The position numbers and the translations under genes were made by a program. Below are positions 34,401 to 46,800 of a stretch of DNA of 64,000 nucleotides, one piece after another. The notes under the pieces are model-generated. The model ran no database searches. It was not told the origin of the DNA and saw only the letters and a list, made by a program, of their open reading frames with translations. The first letter of the stretch is position 1. Each line of letters begins with the position of its first letter. Source of the DNA: Saccopteryx bilineata (lineage: Eukaryota; Chordata; Mammalia; Chiroptera; Emballonuridae); contig NC_089495.1 of assembly GCF_036850765.1 (NCBI RefSeq), positions 29,587,464 through 29,651,463 on the forward strand, in the 5' to 3' direction.

Positions 34401-37400
34401 TGTTTGAACAAATGGAAGACCTGTGACTTTCTGGTCTTACCTAGATCCATGCCAGTGTTCTTCCTCCATATGTTTCATAACAAATGAATCATGTGTATTT
34501 GTTTACATGTTTGGTGCCTAGGTTGGCCAGGAAGTTCTTTCAGAGCAGTCTTACTCATTTTTGTATCTCCACGATTGAATGTGAAAGGTTGAGAAAAATC
34601 CTGGAGTGAAAGTATTGTCAGGGTAACCTAGTTTCTTTACTACCAGGTCCAGGTCTTAGGTGTCTTTTTTTTTTTTTTTTTAACAGAGACAGAGAGTCAG
34701 AGAGAGGGATAGACAGAGACAGACAGACAGGAACGGAGAGATGAGACGCATCAATCATTAGTTTTTCGTTGCAACACCTTAGTTGTTCATTGATTGCTGT
34801 CTCATATGTGCCTTGACCGTGGTCCTTCAGCAGACCGAGTAACTGCTTGCTCGAGCCAGCAACCCTGGGTCCAAGCTGGTGAGCTTTTGCTCAAACCAGA
34901 TGAGCCCGAGCTCAAGCTGGCGACCTTGGGGTCTCAAACCTGGGTCCTCCGCATCCCAGTCCGACGCTCTATCCACTGCGCCACTGCCTGGTCAGGCCTT
35001 AGGTGTCTTAATGATAACATTTACAAGGTATAATTGCTTATCTTGGGATGTTCCTGCGGCAGAAACTTCCTTTCTCTGAACTTTCCCACTCATTGCAGTA
35101 TTACAGATAACAGTATAACTGATGTTCCTTTTCTCTACTATTATTGAGCAGAAAGTAGAAGGCAGTGACTTTTTAAAACTAAACAAGTCAATTTGGGGGC
35201 CAGGGTCTCAGACATTTGGTTTGATGCCCTTATTTACATGTTTGCACCCAGCATCGCTGATTAGGCAAGAACAGATGGCATCTTCCCATGACGTTTGAGT
35301 GCTCAAGGACATGGGCAACAAAAGGGGCCTTGTAATCCAAAGTCTATGTCCATGAAAGTTCACTGAGAGAGCTCAGAGACCAGGCCCCAAGTAGCGAGGC
35401 TCGACAGCTGCCCAGAGATACTGGTGTTGACGAGAAAGGCTGTATCCTTGAGTTGTTGCTGGCTAACAAGCCACAAAGCGGTAACTCAAACAACAACAAC
35501 CTGTTGTTTCTCTCCCCTCTCAGGGCTACTTGGGCATTCCATTATGGTCTGGCCCGCACTCACTATCTGGCTGCGTACACTTGGCAGCTGGATTGCCCTG
35601 GCTAGAAGGCCCAGGATGGCCTTACCCAGATATGTGGGGCATTGCTGGGGACACCAGGAACACGTGTGAATGGAGATGGGAGGAGTCATGGGGACCATGT
35701 TTTCAGACCACTTTCCACAGGTCAAGGCTCAAAAAATGGTGCTTCGGGGAAACTTAACTAGCCAGCAGGGCCAAGGCCAGGTGTAGAAGCAAACCAGAAT
35801 CACAAGCCTGTGACTCCACTCTGGGTTTAGGAGCAGAGAACACCTTCTGGAAACAGTGAGTCATAGGTCCCATGCCCCATTTTCAAGGCCTTATGTCCAG
35901 CTCCACAAAGCAAATCATGCAATGGCCACACCAGCCCACTGGGCAAGCTGTTCCACTTCGTCCTGCCGCCCCTTACTAACCATCACCCAGCCTATCTGCT
36001 CTTTCCCGTTCGAGGGCCTGGGCTTTGGGGACACTCTTCGGAGGAGCCCGCACTTGCTCTCCCCTCCCATGTGAATACCCTTGACTTTCTGGAGTATTGG
36101 CAATAGGATGGAGCCCAGTTTAAACAATGGAGGTTTGTTTTCTCACTGTTTGGAGGCTGGACGTCCAGGATGAAGAGCAGCAGGTTGGTTTCTCCTGCGG
36201 CCCCTGTCCTTGGCTTGCAGACAGCCAGCCTCTCACTGCCTCTTCACGTAGTTGTGGTTGTAGTTGTGGTCGTGGTCATGGCCATGGTTTGTTCCTCTCT
36301 CTTATAAGGACGCCAGCATATTGATTTAGCACACCCTAAACAATGGCTTCATTTTAACTTAATGCCCTCATCTCCAAATACACTGACGTCCTGAGGGTTG
36401 GGACTTCAACATGTGAATTTCGGAGGGCACAGTTAACACAGAAACCAGGGCCCCCTTCCAAGGACAGCATGTGTTTGTTTATTTGGAGGCATTTTGGAAG
36501 GGTACTGCTCCCTGTTGGTAATGTGTTTCAGGGGTCCCCTCTCCCTGCTCTGCACAGGTGCATTTTGAAGTGTTTGGAGGAGTGAGAGAAGGGAAGGAAC
36601 TTGGCCAGCACTTAGAATAATTTTAGCTATTTTGTTCTGAAAATCTCTGCAAAAGCCTTGTCCTTCCTGTTTAATTTTCGAATAAACTGGCCTTATTCCC
36701 TTCGAGAGAATTGCTTTGAAGAGAGGGACTAACCAGAAGGGCCCGTGGCCACTCGCTGATCGCCCCTAGTTGGTATTTGAGGAACTTCATAAGATTTCTG
36801 GCACCTGGGAAACGTTTGGATCTTGGTTCTCTGTGCAGAGCTGGTGAAGGCAGAGGTGAAGAAAAGTCTTGGACTGAGCAGACTCTGTTTGCTAAACAGA
36901 CAGACAGCTCAGCCAGAAAAGCTGCCCAGACACTTGTGGTTCCTGCCTGGTGGTCGTGGTGGTGGGGAGATTCTGGGTAGACCCTGGCACATCTGTGCAC
37001 TTGCCCCTAGGTTGACACAGAGCTGGTGAAAATTGAATTTAAACTTGTCCAGATTGGGCCCTGGCTGGGTAGCTCAGTTGGCTAGAGTGTCATCCTGATA
37101 CGCCAATATTATGGGTTTGATGTCCTGTCAGGGTACATACAAGAATCATCCAATGAGACCTGGGCCGGTTGGCTCAGTGGTAGAGCGTCAGCCTGGCGTG
37201 CAGGAGTCCCGGGTTCAATTCCCGGCCAGGGCACACAGGAGAAGCGCCCATCTGCTTCTCCACCCCTCCCCCTCTCCTTCCTCTCTGTCTCTCTCTTCCC
37301 CTCCTGCAGCCAAGGCTCCATTGGAGCAAAGTTGGCCCGGGCGCTGAGGATGGCTCCATGGCCTCTGCCTCAGGTGCTAGAATGACTCTGGTTGCAACAG

Positions 37401-37769
37401 AGCAATGCCCCAGATGGGCAGAGCATCACCCCCAGGTGGGCATGCCGAGTGGATCCTGGTCGGGCACATGCGGGAGTCTATCTGACTGCCTCCCCGTTTC
37501 CAACTTCGGAAAAATACAAAAAAAAAAAAAAAAAAAAAAAAAGAATCCTCCAATGAGCCTGACTGGTGGTGGCACAGTGAATAGAGCATCAGCCTGGGAT
37601 GCTGAAGTCCCAGATTCAAAACCCCAAGGTCACTGGCTTGAGCCCAAGGTTGCTGGCTTGAGCAAGGGGTCAAGCTGGAGCCCCCGGGGTCAAAGAATGT
37701 ATGAAAAGCAATCAGTGAACAACTAAAGTGCCAAAACTATGAATTGATGCTTCTCATCTCTCTCCCTTC

Positions 37770-37807
<38 letters not shown>

Positions 37808-40800
37808 AAAAAAAGGAGAGAGAAAAGAATCAACCAATGAATGCATAAATAAGTGGAACAACAAAGCAACGTTTCTCTCTCTAAAATCAATGGATAAATA
37901 AATTTTTAAAAATCATCTGGATTATTTTGTCCACATGCCACTGGCTTGCATCTGGGCACAGGCATTCAGACCTCCCCCTGACCCTGTTGTGAAACGCTCT
38001 CGCTTTCCCTGGAATGGGAACAGCAGTTCTAGGAATTCCATTCTTGTACTCTTGCTGGGCCTCACGTCCTGCTTTAGGGAAGAATGCTCCTGCCAGGGGA
38101 GGCCCAGGGGGAAGTGGGAGATGAGCTCGTCTCAACTTACAGGAGTCGCATCCAGCAGCATTTGGAACCTGAGTGTGGATACTGTGGGGAGATGGAGAAG
38201 AAATTAAGGCCAGCCTCTCTCTCAGGGAACATCCTGTTCCGGCCAAACACTCAGAAATTAAAGTCTGAAGACCCCTAGATTTTCCCAGTTGCCAGTGCTG
38301 GCTAAGGCACACGAGCCCGTCCGCCTTGCTGATTTTAAACAGAGGTTGGTGTTTAGGATTGGAGAGACAGGCTAGGTCTGGTTCTGGATGCCTGGGCCTG
38401 TTGGGGACAACCTCTCTGAGGCTCAGTTTCCTGTCTCTGAGTTAAGTGTCATGGATCTTCCTCATTGGGGCAGGTTTTGGGGGAGACCCAGCATGTCAGG
38501 TTGTGAGTGCAGGGTCTGGCCCACAGGCAGGCAGTGATGACAGATGGTGATTGCTACAGTCACCTTACCCAAAAAATCTTAGCTTTCCTTTATGCAATAT
38601 GTGTTTTTTAAGCCCCTGTCCCGCACTGTACTGGCTGCAGAGGACTTAAGTCAACTCTCCTGGGCTCCCCCTTCCTGCTTGTGTGTGCTCTCCTGAGTGA
38701 GTTTCTTTTAATAGCAACTGTGTGGATGTCATGGTTCGTTATCATAAAAGGAGTCAAGACACTCGTCACCTGATTTAATCTTGCTGATGCCCCGTGAGGT
38801 GTGGTTTTTATTAGTAACCTCCTCCTAGCACTAAGGGATGAAGCTGTGCCTCCCAGTCAAGGGGCTGGTGTACCAAGCACCCAGGTCTTCTGCCTCCAGG
38901 CCCCATGCTGTTTGCACCACTTTAAGCACCTGCCAACAAGGAGATTCTAAAAATAAATGGTAGCGTATCAAAGCTGGAACAGACCCTAGAGATTACCTAA
39001 AAAGCCTGGCACAGGGTTGATGCTTTAAAAATAGTTCCATGAGCCTAATCCACACCCTTGTTTACAGGTGAGGAAACCAGACCCTGGGGAATGGCTAAGT
39101 CACTTTATACTTTCAAGCAAAACTATCCTCATCACAGAGTATGCCTTGAGAAAACAAACCGTTCTTATGTTTGGTGCACATCTGGAGCTTAAAGGCGCAA
39201 AAGACACTGATTACCAAACATGCCAGAGCTCGTGGTATTTCTTGAAGCATGTTTCTTTGGGCCCAAAAAGAATGGAGGATGCCCTTACCCTCCCCATTCT
39301 ACAGAACAAGAAATTGAGGCACCAAGAGATTGAGTAGTAGCTTGTTCAGAGTAGAGCTAGCGAACAGGAGAACTGGATTTCTAACCACCACACTAGAGGA
39401 AGAGCAGCAAGTATTGATCCTGAGGTGTTCCCACCGCCTCTCTCCACAGGGCAGAGAACTCTTGCAGCCTGCTGACCTACATTTTCCCCGCGTGTGCCTA
39501 GATGGTGACTCATGTAAAAGGCTTTCTGAAAAACTTAGAACAGTCTCAGTTCTCCTGCACAGATAGTTCAAAACCAAAACTTGAGCTCTACCGCGCTCCC
39601 CCATCCAACAGGATTCCAGCTACACAGATGGTTGGAAACATGGGGAATCCACCCCTGTGTTCCTCCTGCCCTGCTAGGGAACCGAGTTCTGGATTCCCTT
39701 GCTGTACCTCCCGTTTCTCCAGCCTAGGTCATCCTCAACCGACCTCCCCCCAGGCCCCCTCACTTTGGGAGTGTATAGAATTGGGGTGCATGGGTGCTTC
39801 TCTGGCTCAGGAATTTAGGATCGGGCTGCCCGGAAGCTGGAAGACAGAGCTAGAGGTGGTGGTGGACGGGTGCTTGGTATCTCTGTCCCTACTGGGGCCC
39901 CTGTCCTTCTGCGGCCCCCAGATTCGCCTCTGTTTTTAGACTTCACACAGTTGACAGTATTAATTTGTTTATAGGTCCTTCTCCGACTGAATGAGTGTCT
40001 GAGGTTAGGGAAGCTCTTACTATGTCTAACTGTGGCTTGTATCCCTATTCTAGCACTAGCATGAGGCTGTACAGAGAGCTGGGAGAGCATACGTGAGACC
40101 AGCTCTCCGACTTTTGAGAAAAGGAAATTCAGACCCTACATCCTTATTTGTTTGTCTATTATCCCTATATCCTTATTAGGATTTGGGGTTTTTTTTTTAA
40201 TGCTCAGTATAAAAGACGTTCGGTTAGCTCTCTGTTTTGTTTCATTTTGTTTTGCTTTGCTTTAATCCTCTTCTTACCCCCAGAAGTAACAAAACACAAA
40301 CTACATACAGCTCTGTGACTTTTTCATACAGTATATTGTGAACAATGCACACTTTTACTTGATTTGTTTTTGGCTGGGTGTAAAACTAGGTCAAAATGAA
40401 TTTTTTTAAAATTGATTTTAGAGAGAGAAAGAGACAGGAACATCGATCTATTCCTGTATGTGCCCTGACCAGGGGTCAAACTGGCAACCTCCGTGCTTTG
40501 GGACAATGCTCTAACCAACTGAGCTATTCAGCTAGGGCACAAAATGAGTTTTCCCTCAGGCTTGACACAGTCTTTAGGCTTCCAACATTGCCATTAAAAC
40601 CTTTGTACCATCCTTATTCCTAATGTTATGTGCACCTGTTGTTTTTTCTCCCTTTCTGGAAGATTTTAGAATTTTCTCTTTATCGTAGGTACTGTGAAAT
40701 ATCACAGTGAAAGTTAAATTGGTGTTTTTAATTCATTGCCCCAGATACTCAAAAGGTATTTCAAGACTCATCTCTTTTTAATTTGGGAAAATTCGTTTTC

Positions 40801-43800
40801 TTTTTTCTATTCAAGTAAATTCCTTTTACCAGTTTCTTCTCTTCCTTTCTTGACTCCCTTTCTTTCAGTATTGAATCTCTAGTTTATCTTTTTTACCTAT
40901 TCATCTTTTTTTTCTTTCTGTACTTTAAGATCTTTTGCTTCCTTTATTATCTGTTTCCTCCTGTTAATTTATTCGGATCTTTTCTTAAATGTTGTAAGCT
41001 TTTCTCAGAATGTGTGGAGGCGTTTGGCGGTTTATATACTGCTCACTAAAATTGGGGGATATTTCAAAATAAATATGAAGCTATAAAATATTCTAATTTT
41101 TTTGTGCACAGTATAGTTAAGAGTGAGGTGCTCAAGAGGTGACTGGGAGCCCCTGTGTGTTGGGGAGACTGGTGGGCTTAATCTCGTGGCTAGTTGTTTT
41201 TCTCCCCCTGGGGAACCCCATCTCCAGATCAGTTTCTGCAGGTCTTTATCTTGACTATCCTGAAGCAGGCAGTGAGGGGACGTGCGGTGCACCATTCAGG
41301 AGGTGAACTGTGACTTCATCTCCCCTCCTTCCTGGGCTGAGGAATGTGTGGCTCCTCTCCATGTTATCAGCCTCCTCCCCGTCTTTCATGATGGTTCTGA
41401 TTCCTGAAGCTTCCTGGGGTTCTCTGGGGCAGCCCCCCTTGCTTCCTGTAATAACCTCCACACCCCACCCCTGCATTTAGGCGTCCCCTTTTCCCCCTTT
41501 GTTAGAACCATTCCTCCATTCCCATTTTGTCTTCATAGACTGTGGCAGGGGAACAGTTTGGAGGCCCATTAGGCATTCAGGTTGGAGTCTGTGCTCCTGT
41601 TTCTTACTGTTTTGCATGACTGTTGAGAGAAGCAGCAGGAAAGATGTCTGGGCTCTGCCATCTTGAAGTCTCTTAGATCTTGAGACACTCTTGTTTGTGA
41701 AACCTGGGGGAGTTGGGTCGCTTTCCCTAATACGGAGAGAAGAAGTGGGCCCTCAGCTAAGGAGTGTTGTGTGGAGACCGCCTGGTGTAATAGCCACACT
41801 CCCCGGAAGCCCACACCTGACCTGCACGTCCCTCTGCTGCTGCTCGGGCCTTGCAGGCACCTTGGCACCCCCCTGGGTTTCCATTTCCTGTCCCTCTATG
41901 CAGTCCAGGCCCCCAGCACCAGGGGGCCACAGCAACACCTCCAGCCTTTTGACAATATGGAACACTGTGTTTTGTTAAGCTGTCCTTATCTGTGGGAGCT
42001 TTAGGGAATTTCCAGAAGATCACTGTTAACTGGAGCTGTGTAGTGGTGAATCCCATGAAGGTGTGGAAGAAAAAAGGTTCAACAAGCCAGAGAGCTTCGT
42101 AGGAAGCATTTCTACCACATTGATCTGTAGCTTCTGTTCCTCACAGTCCCCAGCTGAGTCAGAGGCAGCCTTGTGGTTCCCGCCCTCTTCTCCCCTTTTA
42201 GGCTGGGTGAGTGGTGAGTGTCAGCCGGCTTTCTGGACACCACTGTTTATCCTTCGCAGCTGAAATACCTTCGTGGTGGGTGTCTAGGATGCCATCTCTG
42301 CCATCACTTAGTTTATGGATTTTATTAGCGTAAATGAGGATGGGGGGGGGTTGTGACAGAGACAGAGAGAGAGACAGATAGGGATAGACAGACAGGAAAG
42401 GAAGAGAGATGAGAAGCATTGATTCTTTGTTATGGCACCTTAATTGTTATTGATTGCTTTCTCATATGTACCTTGATGGGGGGATGGGGCTCCAGCAGAC
42501 CAAGTGACCCCTTGCTCAAGCCAGTGACCTTGAGCACAAGCTGTTAAGCCTTGCTCAAACCAGATGAGCCTGTGCTCAAGCTGGTAACCTCGGGGTCTTG
42601 AACCTGGGTCCTCCGCATCCCAGTCTGATGCTCTATCCACTGAGCCACTACCTGTTCAGGCAAGATTTTAATTTTTTTTTTTTTTTTTTCATTTTTCTGA
42701 AGCTGGAAACAGGGAGAGACAGTCAGACAGACTCCCGCATGCGCCCGACCGGGATCCACCCGGCACGCCCACCAGGGGCTACGCTCTGCCCACCAGGGGG
42801 CGATGCTCTGCCCATCCTGGGCGTCGCCATATTGCGACCAGAGCCACTCTAGCGCCTGAGGCAGAGGCCACAGAGCCATCCCCAGCGCCCGGGCCATCTT
42901 TGCTCCAATGGAGCCTTGGCTGCGGGAAGGGAAGAGAGAGACAGAGAGGAAAGCGCGGCGGAGGGGTGGAGAAGCAAATGGACGCTTCTCCTGTGTGCCC
43001 TGGCCGGAAATCGAACCCGGGTCCTCCGCACGCTAGGCCGACGCTCTACCGCTGAGCCAACCGGCCAGGGCCAAGATTTTAATTTTTAACTAAGTGTTCT
43101 AGCTATAGGCCAAAGGGCAAAGAGGCTCTTTCTATCTCTCTTAAGTTTAATCAATGATTTAAAAATTGCCAGGAGCCCTTCTGGGCATATACCCTTAAGA
43201 ATTGAAAGGAGGGCCCTGGCCGGTTGGCTCAGTGGTAGAGCGTCGGCCTGGCGTGCAGAAGTCCTGGGTTCGATTCCCAGCCAGGGCACACAGGAGAGGC
43301 ACCCATCTGCTTCTCCACCCCTCCCCCTCTCCTTCCTCTCTGTCTCTCTCCTCCCCTCCCGCAGCCAAGGCTCCATTGGAGCAAAGATGGCCCGGGCGCT
43401 GGGGATGGCTCCTTGGCCTCTGCCCCAGGCGCTAGAGTGGCTCAGGTTGCAACAGAGCGACGCCCCGGAGGGGCAGAGCATCGCCCCCTGGTGGGCATGC
43501 AGGGTGGATCCCGGTCGGGCACATGCAGGAGTCTGTCGACTGTCTCTCCCCGTTTCCAGCTTCAGAAAATAAAAAAATTTTAAAAAAAAAGAATTGAAAG
43601 GAGGGTCTCAAAGAAATATTTGCAAACCCATGTATATAGCAGCATTATTCACAGTAGCTGAAAGGTAGAAGCAACCCAAATGCATATGGATAAACAAAAT
43701 GTGGTATATCCATACAGTGGACTGTTATTCAGCCATAAAAAAGAAGGAGATTCTGGCACATGCTACAACAACATAGGTGAACCTTGAAGAGGTTTTACTA

Positions 43801-46800
43801 AATAAAATGAGCCAGTCCCAAAGAGCTATATGAATCCGCTTACATGAGGGACCTAGAGCCGTCCAAGTTGTAGAGACAGAAAGTGGAATGGTGTTGCCAG
43901 AGGTGGGGGGCGGGGGGGGGGGGTGATGAGGAGTTGTTTAACGGGTACAGAGTTTCAGTTTTGCAAGAAAAAAAGAGTTCTGGAGATTGGTTGCACAACA
44001 GTGTGAATGCACTTAACACTACTGAACTATACTTTTTTTTTTTTTTTTTTTCTGAAGTTGAAAACAGGGAGGCAGTCAGACAGACTCCCACATGCGCCCG
44101 ACCGGGATCCACCCGGCATGCCCACCAGGGGGCGATGCCCTGGGGTGTCACTCTGTTGCAACCAGAGCCATTCTAGTGCCTGAGGCAGAGGCCATAGAGC
44201 CATCCTCAGCGCCCGGGCCAACTTTGCTCCAGTGGAGCCTTGGCTGCGGGAGGGGAAGAGAGAGACAGAGAGGAAGGAGAGGGGGAGGGGTGGAGAAGCA
44301 GATGGGCACTTCTCCTGTGTGCCCTGGCCAGGAATCGAACCTGGGACTCCTGCACGCCGGGCCGATGCTCTACCACTGAGCCAACCGGCTAGGACGAACT
44401 ATACATTTTAAAATGGTAAGTTTTGTTATTTATATTTACCACAATTTTTTTTAAAAAACACCCACAGGGGACTGGTGAACTTTAAAGAACCTTCCCAGAA
44501 GCTGCCGACCTCCAACTTACTTTTCGAGACAGTTGAATCTCTAGCTCTTAGGTTGCACTCTGACAGGGTCAGCTCCCTGTGGTGAACAGACCAATAAAAA
44601 AGCAAAGGTGGGAGCCCAGAGGATGAGGAGGGAAGGTGCTAAGCCTGGAGAATCGAGAAACAGAGAAAAGTGGTCCCACCTCTGAAGCCAGGACATCTCC
44701 CCTCAAGAAGAGGGGACCATTCTCCATTTTAAACCTACTTGGCACGCAGCCCTTCATGTTACAGATGAGGAAACTGAGGCGGACAGGGGAGGGGCAGGCA
44801 CGGAGGGTGATGTGTACCACGCCACACAGCTGGCTGGGAGCAGAACCTTCAAAGTGCAGCCCCATTCTGTGTTGTTGTTTTTCACACCTCTCCATCCGAG
44901 AAATGTGAACTGTGCACTTTAGCCATCTGGTGATAATGAGCAGGGCTGTCAGCTCCCATTCGATGGCCCCTGGAGGGGGAGAGCAGGACTAGGTGACATC
45001 CAAGACAGAGCCAGAGGCAGGCTGGGACAGCGCGTGCGAGTGGGCACATCTCCGTCCCTCTGCCTTGCAGCATTCCAGGGCCTCAGCACGTGGAGCCCGC
45101 CCGGATCCCACGCTCGGCTCAGCGATGCAGACTGCTTCCTCTCCAGGGGCTAACAGAGAAGCCTGTGCTTAACGAAAGGAGTCAGTCCCAGCTGCTGAAT
45201 GTCACTCCTCATAGCCCTTCCATGAGGGAGATATTTCAGGGTTACTGATAAGGAAGGGCACTCCGGAAGTCCTCAAATCATGTTTCCTAAACTCTGGTCA
45301 TTCATCTTCCTGCTGCAGTTTTCATCATGCCTTGCATTCTGCTTGCACATATAGTTGATATTTTTTATATCCCCTTCCTTTTTTTATTTCATTTTTACTA
45401 GGACATTTTATTACATACATTATATGTTATATAATGTATATACTATTATACAGAGTGGAGCAAAAGTAGGTTTACAGTTGTGAGTACATGGAACAGTTTA
45501 TTTTTTATTATTATTTATTAATTGCATTTCCATATGAACAACTGTAAACCTACTTTTGCCCCACCGTGTATTAACTTTTATTCTACTATTTAGTAAAAGG
45601 AAACTTGATATCGCAACTGTATACGGAAAACCAGATTCACTTGCCATAAATATGAGGTAACTATAAAAACAAGTATGACAACAAGATAGTTTTAAATTCT
45701 AGCTAGAGTTCCCTGCCGGCTGAAGGCTTCGAACCTTTGTTGAAAAGAGAGCAATCAGCAAATGTTAGTGAGGTATCCTATTACTGGTGCCTCAGAGGTG
45801 ATTAGAACCAAACAAAGATCAAACAGGAATAACCTGTCGCTGTTCACTGTTATTTCATGAGTCAACACTCCTTTTTGACGTGTCACAGAATGGGTCCAGG
45901 GTGTGGTTTTAGGACAGTGAGTAATTCCATTAAGACATGGTCCTTACCCTAGGGCGGTTGTTCTCAAAGAGTGTTCCAGGGGGCAGTGGTGTACCCTAGA
46001 AGATTTCCAGGTGCACCCTATGGTATTCCAAAGAAATATGTGCCTGTTGGGGACCAAAAACCCAACAGGGTTTTTGGAGTTTAGATTTTGAGGGGACAGA
46101 GCTGTGGGGAATTGGCTGTAAGCAGACAGTCTGCCCAACCCCCCACCTCACTTGCCTGATTAGGTTGCAAAAGGCTGTTAAGCTGTGGTGCTGGATTGTT
46201 TACACTACCCACCATGTTCCCTGGAAAGACTAGAGGCAAGTTTCTTCTATCCTTTGTTTGGTGTAAAGTTGAGATGATATGTATGGTGGAGGTTTTCTGC
46301 ACTCAACACAATTAAGAGTAAAAAGAGAAGAATTCTTCAATGTATTGATGAGGAAATGAGAATTTGCCTTTCAAATATATGCCAAACATTGAAGAAATCG
46401 CTAGGACACATCAGACTCATGTTTCTCATAAACACAAGAATGAAAAAACTTAACATATTTGTGCCGGGACCTGATGAATTTACTAAATCTTACTAAGAGT
46501 GTATCTCTATATATAAAATGATAACTTTTTTGTCGTTTTTTTTATTTCTTAATCTCTTTTATGAATTCTAAAAAGCATAACTCAGAAAATGTAACATAAA
46601 AATGTTTTTAATGTCAAAATTAATTTAATTTTGTCGTATTTATTTTGTTTAATTACATAAAAGCACACTTGGACTTTATATTTTTTCTTTTATATCTGAC
46701 TTAATTATTATAACATATTTCTCAGAAATTTGTATATAGTGCGCTTACAATTATTTGTAGAATTTTACATGCGCCCCGATTTCAAAAGGTTTGAGAACCG

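Larger units (their letters stand above)
37066..37905 (+). mobile_element. Type D SINE holding two successive SINE insertions
   Basis: Left part 37066-37155 (ccctggctgggtagctcagt); right part from about 37827 (agaatcaaccaatgaatgca) to an A/T-rich end. The target motif agaatc(a/c/a)(t/t/a)ccaatga appears three times, around two inserted SINEs. Confidence 0.88.
43165..44460 (+). mobile_element. L1 3' end (sense) with two nested SINEs
   Basis: cattattcacagtagctgaa and gtggactgttattcagccat match mammalian L1 3' regions. Pieces lie at about 43165-43211, 43592-44028 and 44396-44460. Confidence 0.75.
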
